DNA from: Pelagomonas calceolata
Lineage: Eukaryota > Sar > Pelagophyceae > Pelagomonadales > Pelagomonadaceae
Direction: 5' to 3'
Assembly (NCBI GenBank): GCA_918797485.1
Contig: CAKKNE010000004.1
Location: forward strand, 2,728,001-2,792,000
Length of the DNA: 64,000 nucleotides
In this document: positions 28,257-37,815 of the stretch, piece after piece
Layout of the letters: each line of letters opens with the position of its first letter
How positions within the stretch are numbered: the stretch's first letter is position 1
Program-made: the position numbers and the translations under genes
Notes under the pieces: model-generated
What the model saw: the letters and a program-made list of their open reading frames with translations, nothing else
Told to the model about the DNA's origin: nothing
Databases searched by the model: none

Positions 28257-28515
28257 CTATGTGTCGGGCGCCTCGTCTGCGCGTAAGGGCTGCGGATTTG
28301 CGCTGCCCGGTGCTTCTCTGCGCCACGAGGGGACGGCCGCACGCGCTGCGTTTGTTCCGGAGCGAACGAATGCGGCGTTTTTGCGGCCGCGAAAGTCTGC
28401 AGATCCTGCTCTCCTGTCGCATCGCACGGTTGTCGGAGAGCACGCAACACCATACCAGCCATCGAGGCAGCCGCGACGCGTCGCACAATGTAGGGTAGAC
28501 GTCCTCTTTGCAGAG

Positions 28516-28535
28516 CTAGCGTGTACAGACACTAG
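28516..28535. promoter_or_regulatory. CTAG palindrome element copy (inverted)
   Basis: On the minus strand CTAGTGTCTGTACACGCTAG, 20 bases, with CTAGTGT pairing with ACGCTAG. It lies 204 bases before the DNAJC2 ATG. Confidence 0.5.
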
Positions 28536-28739
28536 AAAAAAGCGATGAGGAGGTGCTTACAACAAACGAGCATAGGTCGCCTTAACTAGCATCAGCGTTG
28601 GCGTTCTACTCGCATAAGTTGCTCTGGACCGTTGCGCGACTGCGTGCGAAGATTAGCGCATTCGTAAGGCACTCGTCGCCGCATACACTGCACTCAAAGT
28701 GCAGCCTCCAGCACCACAACTCGACGCCGACGAGCAGCC

Positions 28740-30380
28740 ATGGCCACCGTCGTCATCTGCGGCGGCCTCGGCTGCATCAAACGAGACGTCGTACCCGTCG
28801 GATTAGCCCACGCCCTCGCCAGTGAACGATTAAGACAGGCGACGACGGACTGCACCAAGGATCTACAACGGAGCGCATCGTTAGCATCGCTCGCGACGAG
28901 CGGCTCGCTCAATTCATTGAACGACGACGACGTCGGGCCCACGAAGGCCATCGACGAAAACGACCTCGACCAAACGAACTACTACGAGCTCCTAGGGTTA
29001 GAGAAATCAGGTATTGGTGTCGATAGTGAATTAGTCAAAAGGGCTTACCACAAAGCCCTGCTGTTATATCATCCGGACAAGGGCTCAGCGAAGTACGATA
29101 CGGACGCTGTTTTTCTAGCGGTACAGAAAGCGTACGACATACTAAGTGACAAAACTAAAAGAAGGGCCTACGATAGCACGAATGAATTTGACGACACGAT
29201 CCCGTCCGGCGACCACGAGGACGGATTTGACTTTTATGCTACTTATGGTCCCGTGTTTCGGGCGAACGCGAGGTTTGCGGAGAAACTACCGGTACCGGAT
29301 CTAGGCGACGCTGACTCATCGGAACGGTCGGTAGAGGCCTTCTACGCCTACTGGGTGCGGTTTGAAAGCTGGCGGGATTTCGACCTCGAAACGCAGACCA
29401 ACGAGATCCACGAGGAGATGGATAGGTATGAAAAGCGCCACATGAAGAAGGAGAACGCGAAGTTGGCCGCCAAACGGAAACGCGAGGAGATGGAGCGTAT
29501 CATCTTGTTAGTGGAACGATCTAGACAGAACGACCCGCGACTCAAGTTGTTTGCTCAAAGAAGGGAGGACGCGAAACGCGAGAAGCGGGAAGCTCGCGAG
29601 AGAGAACGACAAGCGAAGGAAGATGCGGTTCGAGCGGAGCAGGAGGCGCTGCAACAAGAAAAAGATAGAATCGCGGCCGAGAAAGCGTCCGCCGCGAAAA
29701 AAGAAAAGGAGGAAAACATCAAACGGAAGAAGGCGAAGCGGCGCGCCGAGAAGTTGCTCCGTAAAGCGAATGATGATTCGGAAGAGCCGATGGCCGACTT
29801 AGACTTCCTCAAGACGGTTGATAATCTCACGTCCGAGGAGACGTGTGCCTTGGCGGCTCGCCTTGAGGAGGATAGCGAGGGCGCTTTGGCTGATCTGAGG
29901 AAATTGTGTACGAACCCCATCAAGCGTAAACAACCGGAAAAAAAAGTTGTGAAGATCGACACGACGGAAAAAAAGAAAACACCTTGGTCCGAGGAGGAAA
30001 AAAAATGCCTCGACAAGGCCTGCAAGCGCTTCAAGGCCGGCTCCATGCAGCGCTGGGAGCAGATCGCGGATTATATTAATACGCAGCTGGCGTTAGATGT
30101 GCCGCGTTCGCGGCAGGAGTGCATCGAGCAATTTCAAAAGCCTCTGGTGGATCCCAAACAGCACGCAGAACGCGTCAAGCAGGCGAACCAGGCGCCGCCG
30201 CCGCCCGTGGATGGGTGGAGCGCCGAGCAGCAGAAGCAGCTCGAGAAGGCATTGCGGGACTTCCCTGCGTCGATGGAGAAGAACGAGCGCTGGAGCAAGA
30301 TTGCGGATGCGGTCTCCGGCAAGTCGAAGCGCGACTGCGTCGCGCGCTTCAAGGAGCTGCGCGCGGCGCTGAAGAAGTAG
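28740..30380 (+). CDS. DNAJC2: DNAJC2 / zuotin (ribosome-associated J protein with SANT domains)
   Basis: 546 residues. A J domain at about 80-150 contains YHKALLLYHPDKGS with the HPD Hsp70-stimulating motif. It is followed by the zuotin homology region (FDFYATYGPVFRANARF, VEAFYAYWVRFESWRDFD), a long charged helix rich in Lys/Glu/Arg that in zuotin contacts the ribosome, and two C-terminal SANT/Myb domains (TPWSEEEKKCLDKACKRF; DGWSAEQQKQLEKALRDFPA). This order is that of MPP11/DNAJC2, which with an Hsp70 partner forms the ribosome-associated complex guiding nascent chains. Yeast zuotin lacks SANT domains, so this is the animal/plant-type form. Confidence 0.93.
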   Translation: MATVVICGGLGCIKRDVVPVGLAHALASERLRQATTDCTKDLQRSASLASLATSGSLNSLNDDDVGPTKAIDENDLDQTNYYELLGLEKSGIGVDSELVKRAYHKALLLYHPDKGSAKYDTDAVFLAVQKAYDILSDKTKRRAYDSTNEFDDTIPSGDHEDGFDFYATYGPVFRANARFAEKLPVPDLGDADSSERSVEAFYAYWVRFESWRDFDLETQTNEIHEEMDRYEKRHMKKENAKLAAKRKREEMERIILLVERSRQNDPRLKLFAQRREDAKREKREARERERQAKEDAVRAEQEALQQEKDRIAAEKASAAKKEKEENIKRKKAKRRAEKLLRKANDDSEEPMADLDFLKTVDNLTSEETCALAARLEEDSEGALADLRKLCTNPIKRKQPEKKVVKIDTTEKKKTPWSEEEKKCLDKACKRFKAGSMQRWEQIADYINTQLALDVPRSRQECIEQFQKPLVDPKQHAERVKQANQAPPPPVDGWSAEQQKQLEKALRDFPASMEKNERWSKIADAVSGKSKRDCVARFKELRAALKK

Positions 30381-30483
30381 TCGTCTCTCGGCGACGACGC
30401 GGCCGTGCTGGCCAAGTTGCCGTGGAGCAGGCGTCTCATCGACGGCGTGCGCGTGCGGGGTAAGGAGTGTGTTGTTTAAATTC

Positions 30484-31560
30484 TTACGCCGTGGGCCAGG
30501 GGAATTTCCTTCGGTAGAACTTCAAGATGCTGTGAGCATTCAACGTGTTGGGGTGAGCCGGCCCCATAACGCGACGCATGACTCCCGCGATTTCCTCCAG
30601 CATCCGAAGCGCCTCGCGCTTTTCCTCGGCCGAGGATTCTCCGTCAAGGGTCGCGCGACAGAGGTCCTCGCGTATAGACAACGTGACCTCGTGTTCACTT
30701 CCGAGGACGCGTCGCGCTACGGGCAGTTTTCTGCGCAACAGTGCCTTGACTTCTTCGAAGCGCTTTAGCCGAAGAAAAGACAACGCGTAGTTGTAGGCCG
30801 CTCGGAGGGCTCTCTCGTGTTCCTCGCCGTAGAGTTTCAACCACCCAGAATACACGTCTCGTTGAAGGGACAGGGCCTCATTAAGCCGCCCGAGCTCGTG
30901 ATACGTGTTCGCAATATTGTTCTGCGTGACGAGTATGGTGTGTTCTGGTGCGCCAAGGCGCCGTAGCGTAGCCAAATCGGCCTCTTGCACGGACAATGCA
31001 TCCTCGTAGTGGTCTGCAGCTAATAAACCGAGCCCAAGCTCCGTCATCGCGGCTCCTCGAGCCCAGTCCGCCTCCAACCGGCCCACGTACGTCTTCCAGC
31101 ACGCCCACCCAAGCGCGCATCGCACGACGCCGTGGTACTCCTGCTCGCACAAGCTACACGCGTACCATCGTCCAAACCTATCAGTAAATGTCTTATTGCT
31201 CAAATTGTTCTCCTCAGCCTCGTCACACAAAATCTTCGCCTGCTCCGCCAAGCACGACACGTGCGCGAAACCCGCCGTCCCGCGGCACGCACACCCGCGC
31301 ACGAGACCCTCCTTCGTTTTCCAATGGAGAGCCTGCGTGCAGATGAAGCACGTCTGGCCCTTCGTGTCGTCGGCGCACGCCTCGACCGCGACCGCGACGG
31401 CCTCCTTGTATTTTTTGTCTGCATTATACTGTTCTGCGTTGCCGCCGCGGTGTATTTTCTTACACATCTGCTTGTGGCCGCGGCGCCAGTGGTCATGCTG
31501 GCAAGTGGCGTTGCAGTAGCGACGACCAGGCCGGCGGCTTCCTGAAGAGTACACGGGCAT
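30484..31560 (-). CDS. MYND / RING-CH-like / TPR protein
   Basis: 358 residues from the ATG at 31560 (a TTG lies two codons upstream). The first residues keep only the second half of a MYND zinc finger (YCNATCQHDHWRRGHKQMC); the first Cys pairs are absent. A Cys/His domain follows (CFICTQ, GCACRGTAGFAHVSCL, YACSLCEQEYHG), resembling RING-CH. Kinesin-light-chain-type TPRs make up the rest (ILVTQNNIANTYHELGRLNE, ALRAAYNYALSFLRLKRFEE, LGSEHEVTLS, MGPAHPNTLNA). Such proteins are abundant in pelagophyte-like genomes; they are probably scaffold or ubiquitin-related factors. The truncated MYND suggests a missed 5' exon. Confidence 0.75.
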   Translation of the reverse strand: MPVYSSGSRRPGRRYCNATCQHDHWRRGHKQMCKKIHRGGNAEQYNADKKYKEAVAVAVEACADDTKGQTCFICTQALHWKTKEGLVRGCACRGTAGFAHVSCLAEQAKILCDEAEENNLSNKTFTDRFGRWYACSLCEQEYHGVVRCALGWACWKTYVGRLEADWARGAAMTELGLGLLAADHYEDALSVQEADLATLRRLGAPEHTILVTQNNIANTYHELGRLNEALSLQRDVYSGWLKLYGEEHERALRAAYNYALSFLRLKRFEEVKALLRRKLPVARRVLGSEHEVTLSIREDLCRATLDGESSAEEKREALRMLEEIAGVMRRVMGPAHPNTLNAHSILKFYRRKFPWPTA

Positions 31561-31874
31561 AATCAACTAAATCAATAGCTATAGTTGGCGCTAGGGGATT
31601 CACTTCCTCCCAAGAAACTGGCTATTAAAACACTAAGTAGCGCAATTTACATCTAACACATCGCGGCGCGTTGTGGGCCAGTGGGGCGGCGCAGGCGGCG
31701 CAGTTTGTGAGGATCATCTTGCGTTTTGCGGTGAGATATTGGGTTTGCGCGGCGTAATAGTTGACTCGGCTTGAAAAACCCGATTTTTTTCAACTCACTA
31801 CCTAGGTAGCTACTTAAGTAGTGCAGCTCGACGCACGCACTCTCAACGCCAATCAAGAGAAATAATACCAACCC
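31561..31874. other. Intergenic, with double palindrome
   Basis: No gene supported. AT-richer than its neighbours. Contains two abutting perfect 12-base palindromes at 31798-31821. Confidence 0.4.
31798..31821. repeat. Two adjacent perfect 12-bp palindromes
   Basis: CTACCTAGGTAG (31798-31809) is followed without gap by CTACTTAAGTAG (31810-31821). Each is its own reverse complement. They lie just beyond the 3' end of the EF-hand gene and upstream of the MYND/TPR gene. Confidence 0.6.
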
Positions 31875-34262
31875 TTACGCCTTCGCCGCCGCGTCCCGCG
31901 CCTCCTTCGCCCGCCGCCGGAATTCGGCAAGCACGGCCTCGCGCGCCGGCGTGTTGCGCGTCGGCGGCCGCTCGAGGAACGTGCTGCGCGACGGCGGCCG
32001 CGTGCCCGTGACGTCCGCATCCAGGTTTGGGGGCAGCCGCCGCGGCCCCAGCTCCATGCGACCGCCGGCCGTGCGCGGCCTCACGTACGAGTCCCGGCCG
32101 ATGTGCCCCGTCCGATCCAACGCATCCAAACCCGCGCGCGTCGCCGCGAAGTCGGCCCGGCGCTCCGCGCACGTCCCGGGCCGCGCCGGCGCCGTCTGCG
32201 TGAACGACGGCGCGTCGGGCATTCTCAACAATTCCGCCTCCCAGCTCCACCGCGTCGACCGAGGTGCAGGTGCATCTATCTGCGAGGTAGTGTGACTCTT
32301 CTCGGGACCCATGGCATACAGATACCCAAGCACCCGGTTGTGGCAATATAACGAACGGTCGTACTGCGTGTACGCCATATCCACTTGATACCTCGGTTCG
32401 CCCTCTTGTTTCTTCTGGGGCGGCAGCTTCCGTCGGATGACGGTGCGTTTTGTGGATCTCATCTTCCGCCGTAAATGCTCCAACGGCAAATATTCTCGAC
32501 AGTCGGAGTGGGGGAAATAGCACAGGTACGCCATCCCGGCGATGGCCTCCACGGTACACGAGTGCCACGTGAGTGACGACAGACCTTCGAGCTCGTCGCC
32601 GACGGACGGTTCCCACGTATCTTTGCCATAGCCGCTACTCTTCCCCGTCACCGAGCCCTTCACAAAACCCTTCAAATGATCAACAGACGAGGCCGAAGGC
32701 CGCTTGTACTTCTTGAGGTAGACCTTCTTGGACGAGGTCGTGGACATGCTCTCGTCAAACGAAACGGTCCTCGCGGAGTCCATGGACTTGCGGCGTTGCT
32801 TCGCCCGCGCCGTACGCTCTCGTATCTTGTCACCCTTCGCCTTGGCCTTCGCTTCCCTTTGACTAGCCTCCCACTGGGCCAGCTTGTCATTGAGGTCGGT
32901 ACTCCTAATACGGGAGCGTTTCTGCTGGAGGTGGTAGGGGACCTTGCCTTCGACGAATTCTACCTCGTCGTCAGACAGGGGCTCTCCTAATAATTTCTTG
33001 CGACGACGACGCCTCCTACGCTTCACTTCTTCGGGCTCGTCGTCCTCGTGTAAAGTTAGGAGTCTGGCGATGATGCGGTCGCCTTCGAGCAAGCGCGGCT
33101 TCGCCTCTTTTTCATCTGAGAATAGTGGTGGAGGCAACTGCTCCAGCCAATCACTTTCAGCATGGTCCCACCGGAACTGAGGCATCACACTTTCATCCTC
33201 ACCCTGTTGATCGTCCAAGACACACAACCGATCGACCAGCCACTGGAGCATCCTCAGGTATTCCTCGCTATCCAACGCTCTACGGGGCGGCCCGAAGTCC
33301 TCGTCCTGCGGGATCAACGCATCCACGAGCTGAAACATCGACAGCTTGAATCTGTCGCGGTTCATCTCGGCGCGGCCTTGGCTGTCGAACTCCCACTCGC
33401 CTTCCGCCATTTTGAGGGCCTTGGCCTCGGCCTTCTTCCGCTTGCGAGTGGATAGATTCAGCAATTCTTGAGGATGCATGGCCTGATACAAATGATAGTG
33501 CAATGCTAGGTACTCATCTTTATCCACAGCACCGCTTCCGTCGGCATCTACCAGAATCCACAGCGCCTGCAACGCCTCTAAGACGTCGGGGTCGAACCGC
33601 GCCGCCTCCCGCTGCAGCAGTAAGACATCTCTGTGGTCATCGCCTTGCGACCTTCTCCTCGGTTGATTCATCCACGCCGTGTCCGTCGACAACAACCAGT
33701 CATAGTAGACATCTTGCGTGATCTCCTCCGGCCCGACGTTGAACTGCTCGATGCACGTGTCGATCTCCATCTGCGACGAGAGGACGCCAGACAGAGCCAT
33801 GACGCCCTCAAATTCTTCGCGGTCCAGGAAGCCGCTCCCGTCGGCGTCGATGAGCGCCCAGTACTGCGTCACGCCCATGTCCATGTCGCTCATGGCCTTC
33901 CTTAGCGCTTGCCGCAGCATGTTCAATCTGTACTCTTGGCTGTAGTAGGCTCGACACTCACTAAGCATCCGGATGGGTTGCGTAGAACGCTTCCTTCTTG
34001 ATTTTTGTAAATAGAACTCTCCTAGATCGACCTCCTGGACGTGGCGGATGATCTCGCCTCGCAGGAAGCCGGGCAGGTACGGCTTAAGTGGTCGAGGGTG
34101 TTTCCCGGGCCACTTCGCTCGCGCCCACGCCGGCGGGAACTCTTCCAATTCATTATCGAAGGACTTGGATCTATTACGGCGGAACTGGCAGGGGCCCTGG
34201 GGCGTTTTTGTCGATGCTGTCGACGCCGAGGTGTAGGAGCTAAAGCTGCCCCGGTTGCTCAT
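31875..34262 (-). CDS. EF-hand protein with Tudor-like segment
   Basis: 795 residues. Two canonical calcium loops, DADGSGFLDREEF (about 140) and DADGSGAVDKDEY (about 243), lie in separate helical regions, so calcium control is likely. Between and after them are helical segments and basic runs (KRRRRRRRKKLLG). A Tudor/SH3-like stretch lies at about 555-605 (PSVGDELEGLSSLTWHSCTV, AYLCYFPHSDCREYLPLEHL). The C-terminus is Pro/Arg-rich and disordered. No signal or membrane segment. Cytoskeletal or flagellar function is possible but not shown. Confidence 0.75.
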   Translation of the reverse strand: MSNRGSFSSYTSASTASTKTPQGPCQFRRNRSKSFDNELEEFPPAWARAKWPGKHPRPLKPYLPGFLRGEIIRHVQEVDLGEFYLQKSRRKRSTQPIRMLSECRAYYSQEYRLNMLRQALRKAMSDMDMGVTQYWALIDADGSGFLDREEFEGVMALSGVLSSQMEIDTCIEQFNVGPEEITQDVYYDWLLSTDTAWMNQPRRRSQGDDHRDVLLLQREAARFDPDVLEALQALWILVDADGSGAVDKDEYLALHYHLYQAMHPQELLNLSTRKRKKAEAKALKMAEGEWEFDSQGRAEMNRDRFKLSMFQLVDALIPQDEDFGPPRRALDSEEYLRMLQWLVDRLCVLDDQQGEDESVMPQFRWDHAESDWLEQLPPPLFSDEKEAKPRLLEGDRIIARLLTLHEDDEPEEVKRRRRRRRKKLLGEPLSDDEVEFVEGKVPYHLQQKRSRIRSTDLNDKLAQWEASQREAKAKAKGDKIRERTARAKQRRKSMDSARTVSFDESMSTTSSKKVYLKKYKRPSASSVDHLKGFVKGSVTGKSSGYGKDTWEPSVGDELEGLSSLTWHSCTVEAIAGMAYLCYFPHSDCREYLPLEHLRRKMRSTKRTVIRRKLPPQKKQEGEPRYQVDMAYTQYDRSLYCHNRVLGYLYAMGPEKSHTTSQIDAPAPRSTRWSWEAELLRMPDAPSFTQTAPARPGTCAERRADFAATRAGLDALDRTGHIGRDSYVRPRTAGGRMELGPRRLPPNLDADVTGTRPPSRSTFLERPPTRNTPAREAVLAEFRRRAKEARDAAAKA

Positions 34263-34815
34263 GGCTGGTTATTCGTGGGAGGGCTGCCCCGCCGTTGGTG
34301 GCTTGTATGGCCGCTGCCGATGCGCGCGCGCACGCGTTCGACGAGCTGTGCCCCGTGCACGGCGTGCGACAAGCGCAGCGCGTTGAGATGCTCTCATTAT
34401 AGGTGTCGGGTTGCGCGCTGCGATTGGAGGCTTGCCGACGAGTCCGAGAGGTCTCGGGGAATGGCTTGCGCGGAGGATTCGTCGGGGCGCGGCGCTTCGC
34501 TCCCGGGCGCTCGAGCGCACAAGGTGGTCGAGCGAGTCGCGCCGTCACGCGCCGACGACGCTGTTACGGCTGAAAGAGACATCGCAAAGCGTACGTCGTT
34601 ATCTATAACAACGCGCAACGCAGCGATTCGTTTGGACGGAGCGCGCTACAACAAGCTTCACATACCTCTGCTTTGTGGCCACCGCCATTCGCCGCCCGCG
34701 AAGCGCTCGCATTAACGCCAGCAGCAGCGCGAACGTCATAAAAAAGCGCGCGCGAAACACTCGCAATAACGCCAGAGCGTCACGCGCGCGAAAGCCGCGC
34801 CGACGCAAATAAGCC
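34263..34815. other. Divergent promoter region, EF-hand / TIM17
   Basis: No gene called; open frames here are shadows or lack support. CTCGCATTAACGCCAG (about 34706) and CTCGCAATAACGCCAG (about 34760) are a near-identical direct repeat, 40-100 bases before the TIM17 ATG. Confidence 0.4.
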
Positions 34816-35340
34816 ATGGGCGACTTCAGCGGCCGCGAGCCGTGCCCCTACCGCATTTTGGATGACATCGGCGGCGCGTACGCGATGGGCTGCGTCGGCG
34901 GGTCGATCTGGCACTTTGTCAAGGGCTGGCGCAACGCCCCGAAGGGCTCGGCGACGTCGGGCGCCTTCGAGCAGGTAAGAGTAAGGGCGCCGGTGGTCGG
35001 CGGCAATTTTGCTGTGTGGGGCGGCCTGTTCGCGTGCTTCGACTGTTCCCTGGTGGCGGTGAGGCACAAGGAGGACCCCTGGAATTCTATTCTCGCGGGC
35101 GCGGCGACGGGCGGCGTCCTGGCCGCGCGCGCGGGCCCGAAGGCGGCGGGCAAGAACGCGCTAGTTGGTGGCGTGCTGCTGGCGCTGATCGAGGGCCTCG
35201 GCATCCTCATTACCAAAATGATGGCGCCGCCGATGGCCTCGAAGGACGACCTGAAACACGGCGGTGCGGACCCGACGCTGCCGCCGACGCAGCCCGGCCT
35301 CGCGCCGCCGGTCGCGTTCCCGACGGGGGCGGCGTATTAA
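34816..35340 (+). CDS. TIM17: Mitochondrial import translocase subunit TIM17
   Basis: 174 residues of the Tim17/22/23 family. The signature starts at about 15 ([20 protein letters not shown]), followed by [20 protein letters not shown] and [20 protein letters not shown], which match Tim17 rather than Tim22 or Tim23. Four hydrophobic segments with Gly-rich packing are visible. It forms part of the TIM23 presequence translocase of the inner mitochondrial membrane. The hydrophilic Pro-rich C-terminus is typical. Single exon, conventional ATG. Confidence 0.93.
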   Translation: MGDFSGREPCPYRILDDIGGAYAMGCVGGSIWHFVKGWRNAPKGSATSGAFEQVRVRAPVVGGNFAVWGGLFACFDCSLVAVRHKEDPWNSILAGAATGGVLAARAGPKAAGKNALVGGVLLALIEGLGILITKMMAPPMASKDDLKHGGADPTLPPTQPGLAPPVAFPTGAAY

Positions 35341-35353
35341 TAGTTCTCTGTAT

Positions 35354-35707
35354 TTACTCCTCCTCCGCCGTGGGCCCGTTCAGCCAGAAGAGCTCCTGCA
35401 CGAAGGCGAGGATGCGCTTCAAGCGCACGTGATGGCAAAAATCGTTGTGGTCGCTGACGGTCTTGAAGTCGACGCGGAGCAGATCGCATTCGCCGTAGTC
35501 GGAGGGATTGCGGCTCCGGACCTCATCGTTCCAGGGATGGAAATCGATGTCGGCCCAGCACGTCGGGTGATTGACAGTGTCGGCGGCGAGTCGGCGACCG
35601 TCGCGTCCTCGGTCGGCGTCTCGGGCCGTCTCTTGCACGGCGAGGTCTGCGGCTTGCCGCTGCCAGAGGTCTCGTCCTGTCTGCCGCCTCTGGTTGTAAA
35701 ATTGGTC
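35354..35707 (-). CDS. Small protein, unknown, 5' end unresolved
   Basis: A protein-like frame: RDLWQRQAADLAVQETARDA, then NHPTCWADIDFHPWNDEV and VDFKTVSDHNDFCHHVRLKR, ending AFVQELFWLNGPTAEEE. It has no ATG; an ATG at 35748 opens in a different frame (MADDDKKRTQEGSE). A missed intron, frame error or upstream exon would explain this. It converges closely with TIM17. Family not recognised. Confidence 0.4.
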   Translation of the reverse strand, partial: DQFYNQRRQTGRDLWQRQAADLAVQETARDADRGRDGRRLAADTVNHPTCWADIDFHPWNDEVRSRNPSDYGECDLLRVDFKTVSDHNDFCHHVRLKRILAFVQELFWLNGPTAEEE

Positions 35708-35921
35708 TCAGAGCCTTCCTGCGTCCGCTTTTTGTCGTCGTCTGCCATCCGAGATTATTATCTCTCTGTCGCTGGTGATTTAGCTGACGAATCGCTACGT
35801 TACTATAGCTGAGATATTAGCAATCTAGTCGGGCCGCCGGTAATAAATAGAACGGCCTCGCGTCGCGGCTATTTTAGCCAAAAACCTGATTTGATTTAGG
35901 GTACCATACCATACCATATTA

Positions 35922-35941
35922 CTTGTACTTAGTAGTACAAG
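35922..35941. repeat. Perfect 8-bp stem hairpin in a 3' flank
   Basis: CTTGTACT, loop TAGT, AGTACAAG. It lies 10 bases beyond the stop of the minus-strand gene at 35952, so it would fall in that mRNA's 3' end. Just upstream is a short TACCA tandem repeat (35902-35918). Confidence 0.5.
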
Positions 35942-35951
35942 AAAACCAATT

Positions 35952-37532
35952 TTACTTCGGTCCCTTCCGGGCCGGCGGCCGCCCCCGCCTGCCAAAGGAC
36001 CGGACCGCGTTGCCCGCGGCCCGAAGCCGCGACGTCCGCCGCGGCGGCGGCGGCTCGACGGAGGCGTCGCGCGAGCCGGGCCGCGAGCGCTCCGCGGACG
36101 ACTCGCGCGACGAGTTCTCCCGGGACGACGGTCGCTGCCACGCACCGCGCTTGGGCCGCGTCTTGCGCTCGCGCGAGCCGCTCCGCATGAAGCCCCGCGC
36201 CGCTGACAGCATGCCGCCGAAGGTTTTGGTGGCCTTGGCCTTCCGCTCCTCGGGCGTCGAAGCGGGCATCGCGGCGATGGCCTCGGCCGGCGTCGCCGCG
36301 CCCGGCGGCCGCGAGGGCGGCGGCGGCGGCGTTTGAGGCCGCTTCTCCTCCTCGACGCCGACGACGTCTGGCAACTGCTCCTCCTTCGGCTCCCGGCCGA
36401 GTTTCAGATCCGCTCTTCTACCTGCTAAATATTTTTGGTGCTCCCGTCCCAGTTCTAAATGCCGGGCGCGCTCGATGCACTCCTGGGGCGACGAGGGAGG
36501 CCCGGCGTCCAGGAGCGAGTCGAGCATCAGTAAAGCATACAACAAATCCTGCACCGCGGCGCCGGCCCTTTCTAATTGTAGAGACGAGGCGGGCCCCGCC
36601 GAGCGGGGCTTGTCGTCGGGGTCCTCCTCGTACCTAGCCTTGTAGAAGCGCACGTTCCTGTCGCGGACGTACGTGCCCCGATGTAAGAGCGCCGACCGCC
36701 CGATGAGCGTCATCGCGACGTCGACGGACGAGGGCGGCGCCGGCGCCGGCGCGGCCGCCGATTCTTTGAGCTCGGACCAGCGCTCCGCCGTGCCCCGAGA
36801 AGGGGGCCGCGACTCGTCTACAACAGATTTGGGCGGCGAGAAGGGCCGCTTCGTGGGCACCGGCGCCTCCTTCACGGGCTTAAAAGCTTTCTCTGGTGGC
36901 TTCCCCGGCGGCGCGCCGTCGCCGATAATGGCTTCTAGTAAAACTTCGTCGAGTTTCAACCCCAGCTTCTGGGCGACGCGCACGGCCTCGAACAGCGTAT
37001 CTTCGACGTTCGTCCTAGCAACGCTCAAGACGACATACAAGTCTCCCCCCAAGTCGCCGGCACATAACGTACACGTCTGACTCACTTGTTCTTCACACGT
37101 CCGGGCACAGGCCCGAGTCAACAAGCAGGCGTCGCCCGGCACCAAGTGCAAATCCGTGCCCTCATTTAAGGTAACACGATCCGCGATGGTCCTTAACGTC
37201 TCGTTCGCGTGCGCGACGGCGCCGACCAAGCGAGACCCTTCCCTTCTTTGATACTCGGGCACGTCTCTCACCAATGAATTGACCTTGGGCCGCGGGTCGT
37301 CCGGCCGCCGCCACGTGCTCCTCACTCGAATCACGCGGAACGTCCCCTTCTTTTTGTTCCCGAAGTCGCCCCTACGCATCCAGTGCCAGTGGTCCGCGCC
37401 CGCTCTCAGCAATCGATTCCGCATCTGGCTCCGCGTCCGCGGCGCGATCTCCAGTTCTGCCAGTCTGGCCAGTTCGAGCTGCTCCTCGGAGCGGATCTCC
37501 GGGCCCATGAGCTTCTCGAGGTGGAGACTCAT
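35952..37532 (-). CDS. Unknown 526-aa protein with basic disordered C-terminus
   Basis: An intact single exon. Residues 1-210 look folded, with Cys pairs (TRACARTCEEQVSQTCTLC) and YVVLSVARTNVEDTLFEAVR. A Pro-rich linker, then a helical part (SLQLERAGAAVQDLLYALLM, ECIERARHLELGREHQKYLA), and a long Arg/Ser-rich tail (GSRERKTRPKRGAWQRPSSR) follow. No membrane segment. Could be a nuclear or cytoskeletal scaffold; family not recognised. Confidence 0.65.
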   Translation of the reverse strand: MSLHLEKLMGPEIRSEEQLELARLAELEIAPRTRSQMRNRLLRAGADHWHWMRRGDFGNKKKGTFRVIRVRSTWRRPDDPRPKVNSLVRDVPEYQRREGSRLVGAVAHANETLRTIADRVTLNEGTDLHLVPGDACLLTRACARTCEEQVSQTCTLCAGDLGGDLYVVLSVARTNVEDTLFEAVRVAQKLGLKLDEVLLEAIIGDGAPPGKPPEKAFKPVKEAPVPTKRPFSPPKSVVDESRPPSRGTAERWSELKESAAAPAPAPPSSVDVAMTLIGRSALLHRGTYVRDRNVRFYKARYEEDPDDKPRSAGPASSLQLERAGAAVQDLLYALLMLDSLLDAGPPSSPQECIERARHLELGREHQKYLAGRRADLKLGREPKEEQLPDVVGVEEEKRPQTPPPPPSRPPGAATPAEAIAAMPASTPEERKAKATKTFGGMLSAARGFMRSGSRERKTRPKRGAWQRPSSRENSSRESSAERSRPGSRDASVEPPPPRRTSRLRAAGNAVRSFGRRGRPPARKGPK

Positions 37533-37702
37533 CTTAGCGCTGTGTGCTTTCCAACAACAATACGTACGAGCGCCGGCGGCGGGCAGCCTACACGTGGGCG
37601 CGGCGACTGCGTGGGCTTGAGATATACCTTCCCAGCGCTCCTACGCGGCGGCTGCGTACGCGAGGCAGCCCCCAACAGCAGCGCCGAGCTTGACAAATAC
37701 GG

Positions 37703-37720
37703 CTAGAGTGTCTCACGCTA
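37703..37720. promoter_or_regulatory. CTAG element, degenerate copy
   Basis: CTAGAGTGTCTCACGCTA; lies 170 bases upstream of the start of the minus-strand gene ending at 35952. Confidence 0.3.
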
Positions 37721-37815
37721 TACAAAACATCCTTAACTTGGGCATTAAGCCTCAAGAGCACGTCGACCGCCGCCGCGTCGCACGTCGGGGCGTGTCAGGA
37801 AAAGAAAAATACAAA

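Larger units (their letters stand above)
28096..28739. other. Divergent promoter region, hydrolase / DNAJC2
   Basis: No main gene. It contains a 47-codon minus-strand frame (28256-28113), a possible introner core at about 28116-28140, and a CTAG element at 28516-28535. Confidence 0.4.

Noticed and set aside
27388-28488. Longer minus-strand start for the hydrolase (366 residues)
   Set aside because: The upstream part is Arg-rich, includes the divergent promoter and has no signal peptide; the ATG at 28095 begins a clean signal sequence.
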